DNA from: a virus
DNA length: 35,106 nucleotides
IMG/VR virus record: IMGVR_UViG_3300001533_000599
Coordinates: 1 to 35,106 of that record
Reading direction: 5' to 3' (one strand)
In this document: piece after piece, positions 22,687 to 30,940 of the stretch
Layout of the letters: every line of letters begins with the position of its first letter
Position numbering within the stretch: the stretch's first letter is position 1
Notes under the pieces: model-generated
The model's database searches: none
What the model was told of the DNA's origin: nothing
What the model saw: only the letters and a program-made list of their open reading frames with translations
Program-made: the position numbers and the translations under genes

Positions 22687-23486
22687 TGGCTTTCAACAGG
22701 GTTGTCAGTTTAACGGTTGGAAAAGATGGGCAGCAAGGGATTGAAATAACCGGGCTGCACATGGCGTTTACTGTGAAAAAATCGGACACTGAAACCAAAA
22801 ATGAAGCAACAATTGACGTGTGGAACATTAATCCGGATACGTTTGCGCTACTGCAAGAACCGGATACCGTGATAATCTTGAAGGCGGGGTATGAGGATGA
22901 AGGTGGCGCGCGGCCTATTTTTTTCGGCGGTATCAAAAACGTTGACGTTGATAAGTCCAGTCCAGATTGGAAGTATACTATTTATAGCCTTGACGGATAT
23001 CGAGCGCCTGAAAAGCGTAGGATCTCCATGAGTTTTGCTGGAGGCACTTCAAAGCAAATTGTGTTTGACAAGGTTGTCCAGTCGTTCAATTTGTCCATCG
23101 GCCGTAAAAAAGACATCCCCGGCAAGTTCGAAGGCGGGTTTACATACATAGGCTATGCAGATGATGCGATAAACAAGATACTCGATGGAACCGGATTAAA
23201 AGCACGTGTACATAATGAGCTTATTTATATCCTTGAAGAAAATGAACGAGTATCAGAGTTTAAAGCAACCCCTGAAACCGGGCTACTTGGCAGGCCGGAA
23301 CTACACACGGAGGATGACAGGACATACTGGACAGTGCGTACTGTACTATATACCGATATCGTCCCGGGGATGACATTGAATATCGAAAGTCAAGATTTGT
23401 CTGGAGCTTTTCCAGTGGCTGCTGTAGAGTATAAAGGCGATACTCATGGAGAAGAGTTTGTCTGTACGATTGAGGTAGACCAATGA
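22686..23486 (+). CDS. Baseplate hub protein (gpD-like)
   Basis: The 266-residue protein matches hub proteins of simple myoviruses. It has a beta-rich N-terminus (TKNEATIDVWNINPDTFALL), the GxF-like KDIPGKFEGGFTYIGYADD and a C-terminal part with LYTDIVPGMTLNIES. It forms a trimer holding the spike. It shares bases with both neighbours. Confidence 0.75.
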   Translation: MAFNRVVSLTVGKDGQQGIEITGLHMAFTVKKSDTETKNEATIDVWNINPDTFALLQEPDTVIILKAGYEDEGGARPIFFGGIKNVDVDKSSPDWKYTIYSLDGYRAPEKRRISMSFAGGTSKQIVFDKVVQSFNLSIGRKKDIPGKFEGGFTYIGYADDAINKILDGTGLKARVHNELIYILEENERVSEFKATPETGLLGRPELHTEDDRTYWTVRTVLYTDIVPGMTLNIESQDLSGAFPVAAVEYKGDTHGEEFVCTIEVDQ

Positions 23487-24103
23487 AAGAAAACTTTACC
23501 GATGTAATGAAGTCCGGTATGGGAAAAGCCATGAAGTCAGTCCATACAGCAATACCGGCTGAAGTCACCAGCTTTGACCCGGATACCCGGAAAGTATCTG
23601 CCAGGCCGGTTGTCAGAGATAACGCCGATGGAGTCTATACGGATTTCCCTGAAATATATGAAATACCGGTACAATACCCGGCGAGCAGCAAGGCCGGAAT
23701 ATGCTTCCCTCTTGAGCGGGGTGATACCGGCATGCTCATTTTCTGTCAGGCAGATATTGAGGGATGGTGTCAAAGGGGTGGCATGCAAAACCCTGGTACG
23801 GAGCGCAAATGGGACTTGACAGATGCGATATTTGTTCCGGGCGTGTTTCCGTTTAATGAGAAAAAACCTGAGATTGAAACGGGTAAATTGGTTATATGGT
23901 ATAATGAATCGAAAATAACGATTGGCAGCAAAGTAACGATAGAGAATTCAAGTGGACAATCTATGGCCGGTTTAATAGATAGCCTGTTTACGACATTGGC
24001 TGGAGCGGTTACTACTGGAAGCCCTGTCAGTCAGGTATTGAACCCGGCAACAATATCGAGCCTGAATGCATTGAAAGCACAGTTTGCGCAATTACTGGAA
24101 TAG
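23483..24103 (+). CDS. Baseplate spike, Gp138-N-like
   Basis: Residues about 20-115 resemble the Gp138 N-terminal OB-fold (IPAEVTSFDPDTRKVSARPV, PVQYPASSKAGICFPLERGD, GMLIFCQADIEGW). A short beta region with SKITIGSKVTIE follows, then a helical end. It would be the central membrane-piercing spike under the hub. It overlaps the hub gene by 4 bases. Confidence 0.75.
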   Translation: MKENFTDVMKSGMGKAMKSVHTAIPAEVTSFDPDTRKVSARPVVRDNADGVYTDFPEIYEIPVQYPASSKAGICFPLERGDTGMLIFCQADIEGWCQRGGMQNPGTERKWDLTDAIFVPGVFPFNEKKPEIETGKLVIWYNESKITIGSKVTIENSSGQSMAGLIDSLFTTLAGAVTTGSPVSQVLNPATISSLNALKAQFAQLLE

Positions 24104-24112
24104 GAGAAAAGC

Positions 24113-25186
24113 ATGAGTTTGAAAGACGATCTTGAAGATCTGTACGATAGTGCGAAATCTGACCCGATGACTGAAGAAGAGTTTGCAGAGGGTATGGAAG
24201 ATGTTTTTTCGGACTGGGCGGTTGAGGGAATAGACCACGATGGCCTAGCTGGAGTAGACGATGCAGGCGCTGGAGTAGATCACGGCCATGTTACTGCTGA
24301 TACTCAAACGTTTGCAGGCGATAAGACTTTTTCCGGCGCTGTGGATATATCGTCCGGCAAGTTGGATCTGTCAAAAACTGGAGAGTCAAACAGTATTGAT
24401 GTTGGCGAAGGGCAAACCAGCAACCAATATGCATATGTAGATATGATTGGCGATACAACGTATTCGGATTACGGATTGAGATTGATACGCTATAATACTG
24501 GCGCAAATGCAAGAAGCGAGTTAAAACATAGCGGTACAGGCAATTTAGAATTACGCGCTCAACACGGAGGCGATGTCTATTTGATATCCGGCAGCAATCA
24601 AGGTTTGGTGGTTACTAGCAACAAAACGTTATCTCCCAGCATAAAAGATACTACCACAACTGCATCGGCAAATATGTATATAAGCTCTATGCTTGGTATT
24701 ATATACAGGACAACTTCTTCCGCAAAATACAAAACTGATATAGAAGATATACAAGACGAATACAGCGAGCAAATATACAACATGCGTCCTGTATGGTTCC
24801 GGTCTACATGCGAGGATGACCGCAAAGACTGGAGCCATTGGGGATTGATTGCCGAGGAGCTTGATAAAATTGATAAACGGTTAGTGCATTACGGATACTG
24901 CGAAGATGATTATGAAGAAATTGAAAAAATAGTCAAAGAGCCTGTAACAAGAATCAATGCTGAAACTGGGAAAAAGGAAGTTGTAGAAATTGAAAGAATT
25001 GAAAAAGAGCGCGTCCTGAAAAAAGATGCAGTAATAAAACCGGAAGGCGTCCAATATTCAACAATACCAGTTTTAATACTAAAAGAAGTCCAGAAACATA
25101 AAATAGAAATAGATAAAATGAGACAAGAAATAGATGAATTAAAGGCACAAATTGCCATTTTATTAAATAACATTATAACTTTATAA
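24113..25186 (+). CDS. Tail fibre with S74 intramolecular chaperone
   Basis: The 357-residue protein carries a beta-rich fibre part (about 60-180) and a C-terminal chaperone of endosialidase (peptidase S74). The chaperone region includes TTSSAKYKTDIEDI (S202/S203 and K205/K207 near the self-cleavage site), HWGLIAEEL near 242-250 and a final coiled coil (VQYSTIPVLILKEVQKHKIE). It folds the trimer and is then removed. An unusual feature is its place inside the baseplate genes between spike and gp25-like protein, rather than after DUF2612. Confidence 0.8.
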   Translation: MSLKDDLEDLYDSAKSDPMTEEEFAEGMEDVFSDWAVEGIDHDGLAGVDDAGAGVDHGHVTADTQTFAGDKTFSGAVDISSGKLDLSKTGESNSIDVGEGQTSNQYAYVDMIGDTTYSDYGLRLIRYNTGANARSELKHSGTGNLELRAQHGGDVYLISGSNQGLVVTSNKTLSPSIKDTTTTASANMYISSMLGIIYRTTSSAKYKTDIEDIQDEYSEQIYNMRPVWFRSTCEDDRKDWSHWGLIAEELDKIDKRLVHYGYCEDDYEEIEKIVKEPVTRINAETGKKEVVEIERIEKERVLKKDAVIKPEGVQYSTIPVLILKEVQKHKIEIDKMRQEIDELKAQIAILLNNIITL

Positions 25187-25208
25187 AATGAAAGGATAAT
25201 GGTGATGT

Positions 25209-25262
25209 ATGCAAAAAATGAAGGTACGAATAGACGAGCTGGAGGCAAAAATAAATGGTTGA
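25209..25262 (+). CDS. Possible 17-aa coiled peptide
   Basis: MQKMKVRIDELEAKING overlaps the start of the next gene by 8 bases and carries that gene's GGAGG inside its frame. It resembles the end of a coiled coil. Translation coupling is more likely than an independent function. Confidence 0.25.
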   Translation: MQKMKVRIDELEAKING

Positions 25263-25614
25263 TTTTTTACTTGATGAAAATGATGAACTAACTTTTGATG
25301 AAGGTGATATACAGCTTGTATCAGCTGAAGACCAGATAGCGCAAGCCCTGAAGATACGATTGCGTAGAATCATAAATGAAGACTTCCATGATAGCACGCG
25401 TGGCATTGATTATTTTGGGCAAGTGCTTGGCAAAGGTCGAGATTTAAGCACAATCACTGCAATTATGCAGAATGAAATAGCATTAACCCCAGGGGTTAAT
25501 AGTATTCTTGACATATCTGCTGAGATTGGAGAAGATAGAACACTGGAAGTAAGTTTTTCAGTTGATACAATATACGGGGTTTTGGAAAACATACAACTGG
25601 AGGTATTAGTATGA
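25255..25614 (+). CDS. Baseplate wedge protein, gpW/gp25-like
   Basis: The 119-residue product matches the gp25/gpW-like pattern: a beta hairpin start (LTFDEGDIQLVSAEDQIAQA), then RLRRIINEDFHDSTRGIDYF and LTPGVNSILD. It links sheath and wedge. It is coupled by ATGA to the baseplate J gene. Confidence 0.8.
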   Translation: MVDFLLDENDELTFDEGDIQLVSAEDQIAQALKIRLRRIINEDFHDSTRGIDYFGQVLGKGRDLSTITAIMQNEIALTPGVNSILDISAEIGEDRTLEVSFSVDTIYGVLENIQLEVLV

Positions 25615-27062
25615 TCGGTGGAATAACAAGAGATGGTTTTGTGTTGCCTACATATCAGGAAGTGAGGCAAGAGCTGATTGAACTATTCAAGGCGGCATAT
25701 GGAGCCGATATTGATATATCGAGTGGTTCTGTAATTGAGGAATTGATAAATATTTTTTCATTGCGTGAAGTCAATTTGTGGGAAGTTTTGCAATGGTGTG
25801 ATATGTCAAGAGACCCTGGAAGTGCTGAGGGAATCAATTTGGACAGGATTGCGGCAATAACCCTTACAACGAGATTGCCCGCAACAAAGTCCGTTTGCCA
25901 GTGCGTATTTTTTGGAGAGGATGAAGGCACTGCTGGAGAGGGTTCTATTGTCTCCAGTCCACTAACCGGTAATACATTTGAGCTGCTGGCCGATGTTGAT
26001 ATTGCTTCTGGCGATACGGTGGAAGTATATATTGAGATTGCCAGCATTGCAGCTGGCACGTATACAGTAACGATAGATAGTACTGATTTCAGCTATGTGG
26101 CTGCCGGCACGGAAACCGAGGATGAAATCATTGACGAGATTGTAGAAGACGTAAACTTTGAAAGTCTTGGCATAACTGCTTCAAATGTAGACAGTGAATT
26201 AAAACTTATAGCCGATGACAATTCCACGACCATGGCGGTAACATTAACTGGCAATCTTGCGTTTACTCTTGTAGGCTCTGTTGGGGAAGTAACATGTACT
26301 GAAACTGGGGCAAAAACTGCGCCGTCTTTGTCGATTACTGCTATCGACAGTCAAACAGGAAGCTCTGGTTGGGAATCGGTAAAAAACTATGAAGCCGCTC
26401 AATTGGGACGGGAAACGGAAACCGATGATGAGCTGAGAATACGTATGAGGGATGCAGTTGGAGCGCAAGGTGCTGGCACCGATGAAGCAATCGCGGCAAG
26501 GCTGAGGCAGTATGTCGATGGCGTGTCGTATGCATACGTAGTGAGTAACCGTACCGCCGCAGAAGATGGAGATGGTAGACCGGCAAAGAGTTTTGAGGTA
26601 ATTGTTGAGGGTGGTGATGAAGATGAAATATGTGAGGCAATATGGAACTTAATGCCGAGTGGTATCGAACCCTATGGACTTGAAGGCCCTGTGGAAGTGC
26701 TTGACAGTCAGGGTTTTAGTCAGGAGATATACTACACCCGGCCTACTACTATATATGTTTGGATCAATCTTGAAATAGAGCTATACGATGAAGAAGTTTT
26801 TCCTGGCACTGGTAGCAGTCAGATCAAGGATGCAATTGTGGCTTGGGCAGCATCAGAATACTCGGTGGGCAAAGACGTAATAAGACAACGGTTGGCAATT
26901 CCTGTTTATAGTATTCCGGGTGTTGGCGAAATAACAATTGAGATTGCAACGTCTGAAGACCCTGAATTTGAGCCAGACCCATATGGTACGGATGATATTG
27001 CAATCAGCTCAAGAGAACGCGCAGAAATTACGTATGAAAGAATCACAGTAACGACAGTGTAA
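25611..27062 (+). CDS. Baseplate J-like protein
   Basis: The 483-residue protein has a baseplate J frame: an N-terminal GSVIEELINIFSLREVNLWE and EGINLDRIAA, a middle insertion (about 105-225) that is beta-rich and Thr/Ser-rich, then the conserved GRETETDDELRIRMRDAVG and YAYVVSNRT. It forms the wedge arms. The final third is typical of the family. The inserted region may be an extra Ig-like or cell-exposed domain. Confidence 0.85.
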   Translation: MIGGITRDGFVLPTYQEVRQELIELFKAAYGADIDISSGSVIEELINIFSLREVNLWEVLQWCDMSRDPGSAEGINLDRIAAITLTTRLPATKSVCQCVFFGEDEGTAGEGSIVSSPLTGNTFELLADVDIASGDTVEVYIEIASIAAGTYTVTIDSTDFSYVAAGTETEDEIIDEIVEDVNFESLGITASNVDSELKLIADDNSTTMAVTLTGNLAFTLVGSVGEVTCTETGAKTAPSLSITAIDSQTGSSGWESVKNYEAAQLGRETETDDELRIRMRDAVGAQGAGTDEAIAARLRQYVDGVSYAYVVSNRTAAEDGDGRPAKSFEVIVEGGDEDEICEAIWNLMPSGIEPYGLEGPVEVLDSQGFSQEIYYTRPTTIYVWINLEIELYDEEVFPGTGSSQIKDAIVAWAASEYSVGKDVIRQRLAIPVYSIPGVGEITIEIATSEDPEFEPDPYGTDDIAISSRERAEITYERITVTTV

Positions 27063-27071
27063 GGAGTGAGT

Positions 27072-27629
27072 ATGCAAAAAATAGACTATGAAGACCTGCT
27101 TGTTTCCCTGCTGCTGTATCAGTTTGCGGATAGCGAAACCATAAAGGCAATATTGGAAAATGCCGGGGCTATGGCACGAACCCTCGAAGATGCAGCTTGG
27201 GAGCTTGCAACGGAAACGTGGATTGATGATGCAACCGGAATATATCTGGACAGGATTGGCGAAATTGTAAACGTTGGCCGCTCAGGACGGGACGATGAAA
27301 CATACCGGAATCTGATACGTCTTGGGATTGCCGTCAATGTCGGGGGTGGACAACCTAATTTGATAATGGAGGTGGTCAAGGCCGTATATGGAGCCAGTTA
27401 TGTGCATTATGTACCGGATTATCCTGCAAAATTTATTTTGTACCATGACGGAGTTTTGGGGTTATATTTTGAGGGTGGGTTTGTTCTCGATGAAACGGAA
27501 AACTCAGGAGAGCAAATTGGTTTTTCTGACGGGTCATTAATGACGTACAGGGAATCTGATACGGCAAGTGTTGATCTTGTTTCAAGGATCGCACCTGCCG
27601 GGGTTTTGATGGAAATTACAGCAGAATAA
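27072..27629 (+). CDS. DUF2612-type baseplate protein
   Basis: The 185-residue protein follows the DUF2612 pattern: LEDAAWELATETWIDDATGI and LDRIGEIVNVGRSGRDDETY near 58-78, then RLGIAVNVGGGQPN. It comes after baseplate J as in related phages and probably joins fibres to the wedge. AGGAG sits 6 bases before ATG 27072; GTG 27066 is too close to it. Confidence 0.8.
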   Translation: MQKIDYEDLLVSLLLYQFADSETIKAILENAGAMARTLEDAAWELATETWIDDATGIYLDRIGEIVNVGRSGRDDETYRNLIRLGIAVNVGGGQPNLIMEVVKAVYGASYVHYVPDYPAKFILYHDGVLGLYFEGGFVLDETENSGEQIGFSDGSLMTYRESDTASVDLVSRIAPAGVLMEITAE

Positions 27630-27644
27630 AAAGGGGAGTAAATT

Positions 27645-28295
27645 ATGGCAACTGAAAAAAACATTACTGAATTATCTGAAGCAACGGTTGGGGCTATTGC
27701 AGACAGGTATCATGTATCACAGTCCAGTGTTGACAAACAGATATCTGGGGCTATTCTGTGTGATTTTGTTGAGGAAACCGTAGGGGATGACGCAAACACT
27801 GCCGAAAAATTGGTAAAGCGCGATGCATCGGGAAACGCAAAGGTATCTGACCCCGTAGTTGATTCTGATATAGATACAAAGGGAGCAAGAGATGGTAAAA
27901 TTGAAGAATACACGCAAGACAAGGATTTTGAAGCAGGAAGTATATATAGAACTTCTGCAGGCGTTGAATCTGCAATAACAATAAAAAGGAAAATAATAGA
28001 AATAGGTATATGGAACATGGACTCAACTATTGAAAAAATGGTTGATATAGGGTTTAGAACAATTACAGAAATGGAAAAAATATTGTCTGTTTCTGTAATT
28101 ATCTTTAATGATGAACTGAACCACGCAAGAAGAATTGAGGCTGGATTTATTAATGAAAGTAGCGGATATTTTGATATTGCGATATTAACTGCAAGAATAT
28201 TTTTGAGAAGAATGTCTTCTGGAGCGTTTGACTCGACATCCTATGACGATGAAGTAATAAATAGAGGATTTGTGTATATTGAGTATATGGCATAA
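27645..28295 (+). CDS. Putative tail fibre/receptor protein
   Basis: The 216-residue protein starts with a Ser/Ala-rich adaptor region (NITELSEATVGAIADRYHVS). A later segment (KRKIIEIGIWNMDSTIEKMV) resembles short phage fibre or collar proteins of the IEIGDWNM type. The C-terminal half is beta-rich. It is the last large tail gene, the usual position of a receptor-binding protein. The exact role is inferred. Confidence 0.6.
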   Translation: MATEKNITELSEATVGAIADRYHVSQSSVDKQISGAILCDFVEETVGDDANTAEKLVKRDASGNAKVSDPVVDSDIDTKGARDGKIEEYTQDKDFEAGSIYRTSAGVESAITIKRKIIEIGIWNMDSTIEKMVDIGFRTITEMEKILSVSVIIFNDELNHARRIEAGFINESSGYFDIAILTARIFLRRMSSGAFDSTSYDDEVINRGFVYIEYMA

Positions 28296-28304
28296 AGGAC
28301 TGGC

Positions 28305-28373
28305 ATGGAAAATCACATTGAAGAACAGCTTAAAAAAATAGACCACAGTTTTGTACGCTTTATGGAGGCCTAG
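28305..28373 (+). CDS. Small hypothetical protein, 22 aa
   Basis: AAAGGA precedes the ATG by 5 bases. The peptide (MENHIEEQLKKIDHSFVRFM) is charged and helical. It could be a coupling peptide or a remnant. The stretch from 28374 to 28441 contains nothing clear. Confidence 0.35.
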   Translation: MENHIEEQLKKIDHSFVRFMEA

Positions 28374-28441
28374 TGTATTACAGCCGTATATCGTAGTTAA
28401 GATGTGGAAGCGAACAGCATAGAAAATTGAAAGGCTTAGTT

Positions 28442-28735
28442 ATGGCAAACGGAGACTCAACTAAAATATGGGAAGAAATTAACGAAGCCAAAGGAAAGCT
28501 TGCAATGATACAAACTGAAATAGAACACCTGAAAGACGCACGGAAAAACATGCGTACTGATTTTACACCGCGTGAATTATGCACGGAATACCGGCGCGAT
28601 GTATCGGAAAAGCTGGATGATATAAAAGAAATCCTGAAAGGCCGAAAAGACAAGGCATGGCAAATAGTAGCGCCGATAATATCAAGCCTTGCCAGTGCTT
28701 TATTGCTTGCGTATATTTTGCATAAGGGGATATGA
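28442..28735 (+). CDS. XhlA-like protein (coiled coil plus membrane helix)
   Basis: The 97-residue product has a coiled coil (WEEINEAKGKLAMIQTEIEH), a polar middle and a C-terminal membrane helix (IISSLASALLLAYIL), as in the hemolysin XhlA/holin-associated family. It starts the lysis genes. GAAAGG precedes the start by 7 bases; it overlaps the endolysin gene by 4 bases. Confidence 0.7.
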   Translation: MANGDSTKIWEEINEAKGKLAMIQTEIEHLKDARKNMRTDFTPRELCTEYRRDVSEKLDDIKEILKGRKDKAWQIVAPIISSLASALLLAYILHKGI

Positions 28736-29349
28736 TGCTAAGAAAAATACTGCATAAAATATCAAGACATATTCAGGAGCTGCGACCTATGGACTGGGTA
28801 CATACTAGCACAAAAGATTTAACGCAAATTAAAGAAAACTTTATCCGGCATGCACGGCTTCAGGGAAGCAACGATAATAATTGGGTTATAGATTTGGGTT
28901 TTTGCAGATACTATTTTGACGCTGATAGCTGGGAGCGCGCGCGCAATGCTGGAAACACGTTTCAAAGAATGCTTGAATTGACAAATGCAAAAACCTTTTT
29001 GTGTCTTACTGCAATCGGTCAAGAAGTTGATACTATACACATTTCCAGTCTGTGGAGGCCGTGGGGTGGGACGGTACATCCGGCAGGCTATGGCATAGAT
29101 ATATCAATACTGGGAGACTATGCAATGTACCGGGAAAAAAGGCAGCCCGAACCCGTGGGGCTTGATAAAATCAGGAATGCAATTTGGAAAACCGGACTTC
29201 TTCAGCAGTGGATAGGCCCGTATAAAATGCGCGGTATTAATATTGCAGGGCACTGGGTAGAAAATACGGCACGATACCAAGACGATAAAAACGCGCCTGC
29301 ATTACACGCTCAGCATGTGAATCATGTACACATAACCGTAAAGGGGTAA
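28732..29349 (+). CDS. M15-type peptidase endolysin
   Basis: The 205-residue protein carries a zinc peptidase signature: VHPAGYGID (H116, D123) matching HxxGxxxD of M15 peptidases and HVNHVHI near 195-201 with the third zinc ligand. It would cut peptide stems of peptidoglycan. No clear signal peptide is seen, so release depends on a holin. ATG 28735 is an alternative start. Confidence 0.75.
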   Translation: MMLRKILHKISRHIQELRPMDWVHTSTKDLTQIKENFIRHARLQGSNDNNWVIDLGFCRYYFDADSWERARNAGNTFQRMLELTNAKTFLCLTAIGQEVDTIHISSLWRPWGGTVHPAGYGIDISILGDYAMYREKRQPEPVGLDKIRNAIWKTGLLQQWIGPYKMRGINIAGHWVENTARYQDDKNAPALHAQHVNHVHITVKG

Positions 29350-29352
29350 ATC

Positions 29353-29556
29353 ATGGAAGCTAAAAAGAAAGACATTATTTTCTGGTTTGACCTTGTATAC
29401 ATTTTGATTGCATTTATCGGCTATTTTTTAGCGCCGTCAAAATCGGATTATGTACAGGTATTAGCGCTTGGAATTATACCGGTACTTACTGCGTTAAATA
29501 TCGGAATATCAGCAAGCATTTTCAGGGAAAAAACCAATGTTAGAAAACGCACTTAG
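29353..29556 (+). CDS. Candidate holin, two membrane helices
   Basis: The 67-residue protein has two hydrophobic spans (FWFDLVYILIAFIGYFLA and VLALGIIPVLTALNIGI) and a basic tail (EKTNVRKRT), the shape of a class II holin. It lies right after the endolysin. It overlaps the next gene by 20 bases. Confidence 0.65.
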   Translation: MEAKKKDIIFWFDLVYILIAFIGYFLAPSKSDYVQVLALGIIPVLTALNIGISASIFREKTNVRKRT

Positions 29557-29983
29557 ATACTGCGCTGGAATAATCGGCGGTATAATTATCGGCTTCCTGC
29601 TTGGCGATGCCTTAACCGCGCCGGAATACTTAGACCGGAATGTATTCATAAAACCGGATACGATTATTCAGCACGAAATAGAGCCGCTGATTTTAAAGCC
29701 GGACTGCAAAGACATTGCATATTATGTGCATGAATTGAATCAGTATAGGACGCTTGCCGGTAGTATTATAATATCAAGCAACCGCATACATGCAGGCCTA
29801 TATGCCAGGTCTTGGAGCATGGAGTATGGAGTATCCGGGAAAAAGAACCTGGCATATATATTTGTTGGTACACATATCGGTGCAGGATATATGAGATTGC
29901 TTGATTCTTGGGCTCTCGGTATTCAGATTTTTTTTGATGAAAAAAAGCCCGGCATTGCCTTGCAGGCCGGATTTTTATTTTAA
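29537..29983 (+). CDS. Membrane-anchored lysis-cassette protein
   Basis: The 148-residue protein has an N-terminal membrane helix (YCAGIIGGIIIGFLLGDAL) and a beta-rich remainder that ends in phenylalanine (GIALQAGFLF), as in outer membrane beta proteins. Placed after a holin it may act as a spanin-like partner in a diderm host, or as a surface factor. No conserved spanin motif or lipobox is visible. Confidence 0.55.
   Translation: MLENALRYCAGIIGGIIIGFLLGDALTAPEYLDRNVFIKPDTIIQHEIEPLILKPDCKDIAYYVHELNQYRTLAGSIIISSNRIHAGLYARSWSMEYGVSGKKNLAYIFVGTHIGAGYMRLLDSWALGIQIFFDEKKPGIALQAGFLF
29949..29981 (+). terminator. Intrinsic terminator at the end of the late operon
   Basis: CCGGC (29949-29953) pairs with GCCGG (29966-29970), with TGC/GCA pairing inside, followed by ATTTTTATTTT. 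An A run precedes it, so it can work in both directions. It overlaps the last codons of the gene at 29537. Confidence 0.8.
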
Positions 29984-30006
29984 ACTCGTCTGTTTTTCCT
30001 TTTCTG

Positions 30007-30050
30007 CCCCCCCATGAGAGCGTAAAACCCTTGATTGGGGGGTTTATTTT
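30007..30050 (+). terminator. Second intrinsic terminator
   Basis: AAACCC (30025-30030) pairs with GGGTTT (30040-30045) before TATTTTA. CCCCCCC (30007-30013) can instead pair with GGGGGG (30037-30042). The 297-base gap 29984-30280 holds this element, the bent DNA and the promoter described next; no gene is seen. Confidence 0.6.
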
Positions 30051-30172
30051 ACCCTCAAACGCACATAAACGCGCTGTAAGGCCATTCCAAATTGAAACCG
30101 GTACAAACACACACATAGGCAACACTAAAAAAATTGAATCTGGAGCATCCTGAGAGGTTTTTTTGGGTAAGT

Positions 30173-30210
30173 AAAAAAAGTGAAAAAAAACGAAAAAAAA
30201 ACAAAAAAAA
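30173..30210 (+). promoter_or_regulatory. Phased A-tracts (bent DNA / UP element)
   Basis: Four A runs of 7, 8, 9 and 8 bases begin at 30173, 30183, 30193 and 30203, exactly 10 bases apart, ending two bases before the -35. Such phasing bends DNA strongly and can act as an UP element for RNA polymerase. Confidence 0.85.
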
Positions 30211-30212
30211 CC

Positions 30213-30241
30213 TTGACAAATGCCAAAATGTGTCGTATACT
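30213..30241 (+). promoter_or_regulatory. Strong early promoter
   Basis: TTGACA (30213-30218), a 17-base spacer and TATACT (30236-30241). With the phased A-tracts upstream this is probably the strongest early promoter. It drives the operon from 30281 around the join to about 244. Confidence 0.85.
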
Positions 30242-30280
30242 TATTATAGTAAGAAACACAAACAAACAGGAGGCAGTAAA

Positions 30281-30499
30281 ATGACTAACACACAAAAAAG
30301 ACTTGAAGAATTGAAAGATGAGTATTTTATTCAGAAAAAAGATGCTTTTGAACTTGCAGAAATGGCACGTAGAGACTATACGTATAGAAGCAAAGAAGGC
30401 AGAAATGTAAAAGCAAAATTATGGGATGTGGCTTTAGGCGGCGGATGCCCCGGTCTTATTTTTGAAGCTGTAGAAAAGCTTGTTGAAAGATACAATTAA
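30281..30499 (+). CDS. Hypothetical protein, 72 aa
   Basis: AGGAGG precedes the ATG by 7 bases. The helical, charged product (MTNTQKRLEELKDEYFIQKK) ends in a Gly-rich turn and helix. As the first gene under a strong early promoter it may take part in host takeover, but no family is known. The frame from 30134 passes through the promoter and is rejected. Confidence 0.7.
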   Translation: MTNTQKRLEELKDEYFIQKKDAFELAEMARRDYTYRSKEGRNVKAKLWDVALGGGCPGLIFEAVEKLVERYN

Positions 30500-30546
30500 C
30501 AAAAATTACACTGCTGAATAAGCAGCAAAAAAACAGGAGGCAGGAA

Positions 30547-30819
30547 ATGAGATTTTACAATTATGCAGAATGCACAGAGTTTAAAGATATGCAAAATGCA
30601 TTGACTGATTATGCTGAAAAAGTCGGCAATATGTATTCTGATTTTGTTGCACTTGAAGAGGAATATATATCACAAAAAGAACACATCGAACAGTTACAAG
30701 CTGAAAACTTACGTTTGACAAGGCGTAATATTGAGCTGGAAAAGTTTTTAGAAACTTGTGAAAGCCTTGAACCGGTAGAACATTACTTAAACAAAATTAT
30801 GGAGGTGGAAAATGTATAA
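30547..30819 (+). CDS. Coiled-coil hypothetical protein, 90 aa
   Basis: AGGAGG precedes the start by 6 bases. Residues about 35-75 (HIEQLQAENLRLTRRNIELE) form a strong coiled coil, so it is likely a dimer. A small CTGCT/AGCAG stem lies in the gap before it. No family is recognised. Confidence 0.65.
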   Translation: MRFYNYAECTEFKDMQNALTDYAEKVGNMYSDFVALEEEYISQKEHIEQLQAENLRLTRRNIELEKFLETCESLEPVEHYLNKIMEVENV

Positions 30820-30940
30820 CGAAGATGACAATGTAAATGAAAGAATCTATGGTATCTATGATGACACGGAAAACGACAGACTGGAGCGGGAACAGGAATT
30901 TGACGAGCCAGAATACTATGAGGAGGATTATTGTGGATAA
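30812..30940 (+). CDS. Acidic small protein, 42 aa
   Basis: GGAGG precedes the ATG by 6 bases. The product is extremely acidic (EREQEFDEPEYYEEDY). It overlaps genes on both sides by 8 bases. Acidic early phage proteins sometimes mimic DNA; here this is only a possibility. Confidence 0.55.
   Translation: MYNEDDNVNERIYGIYDDTENDRLEREQEFDEPEYYEEDYCG

Noticed and set aside
30134-30280. Coding extension upstream of the 72-aa early protein
   Set aside because: It passes through the A-tracts and promoter, is Lys-rich for that reason, and lacks a ribosome site.
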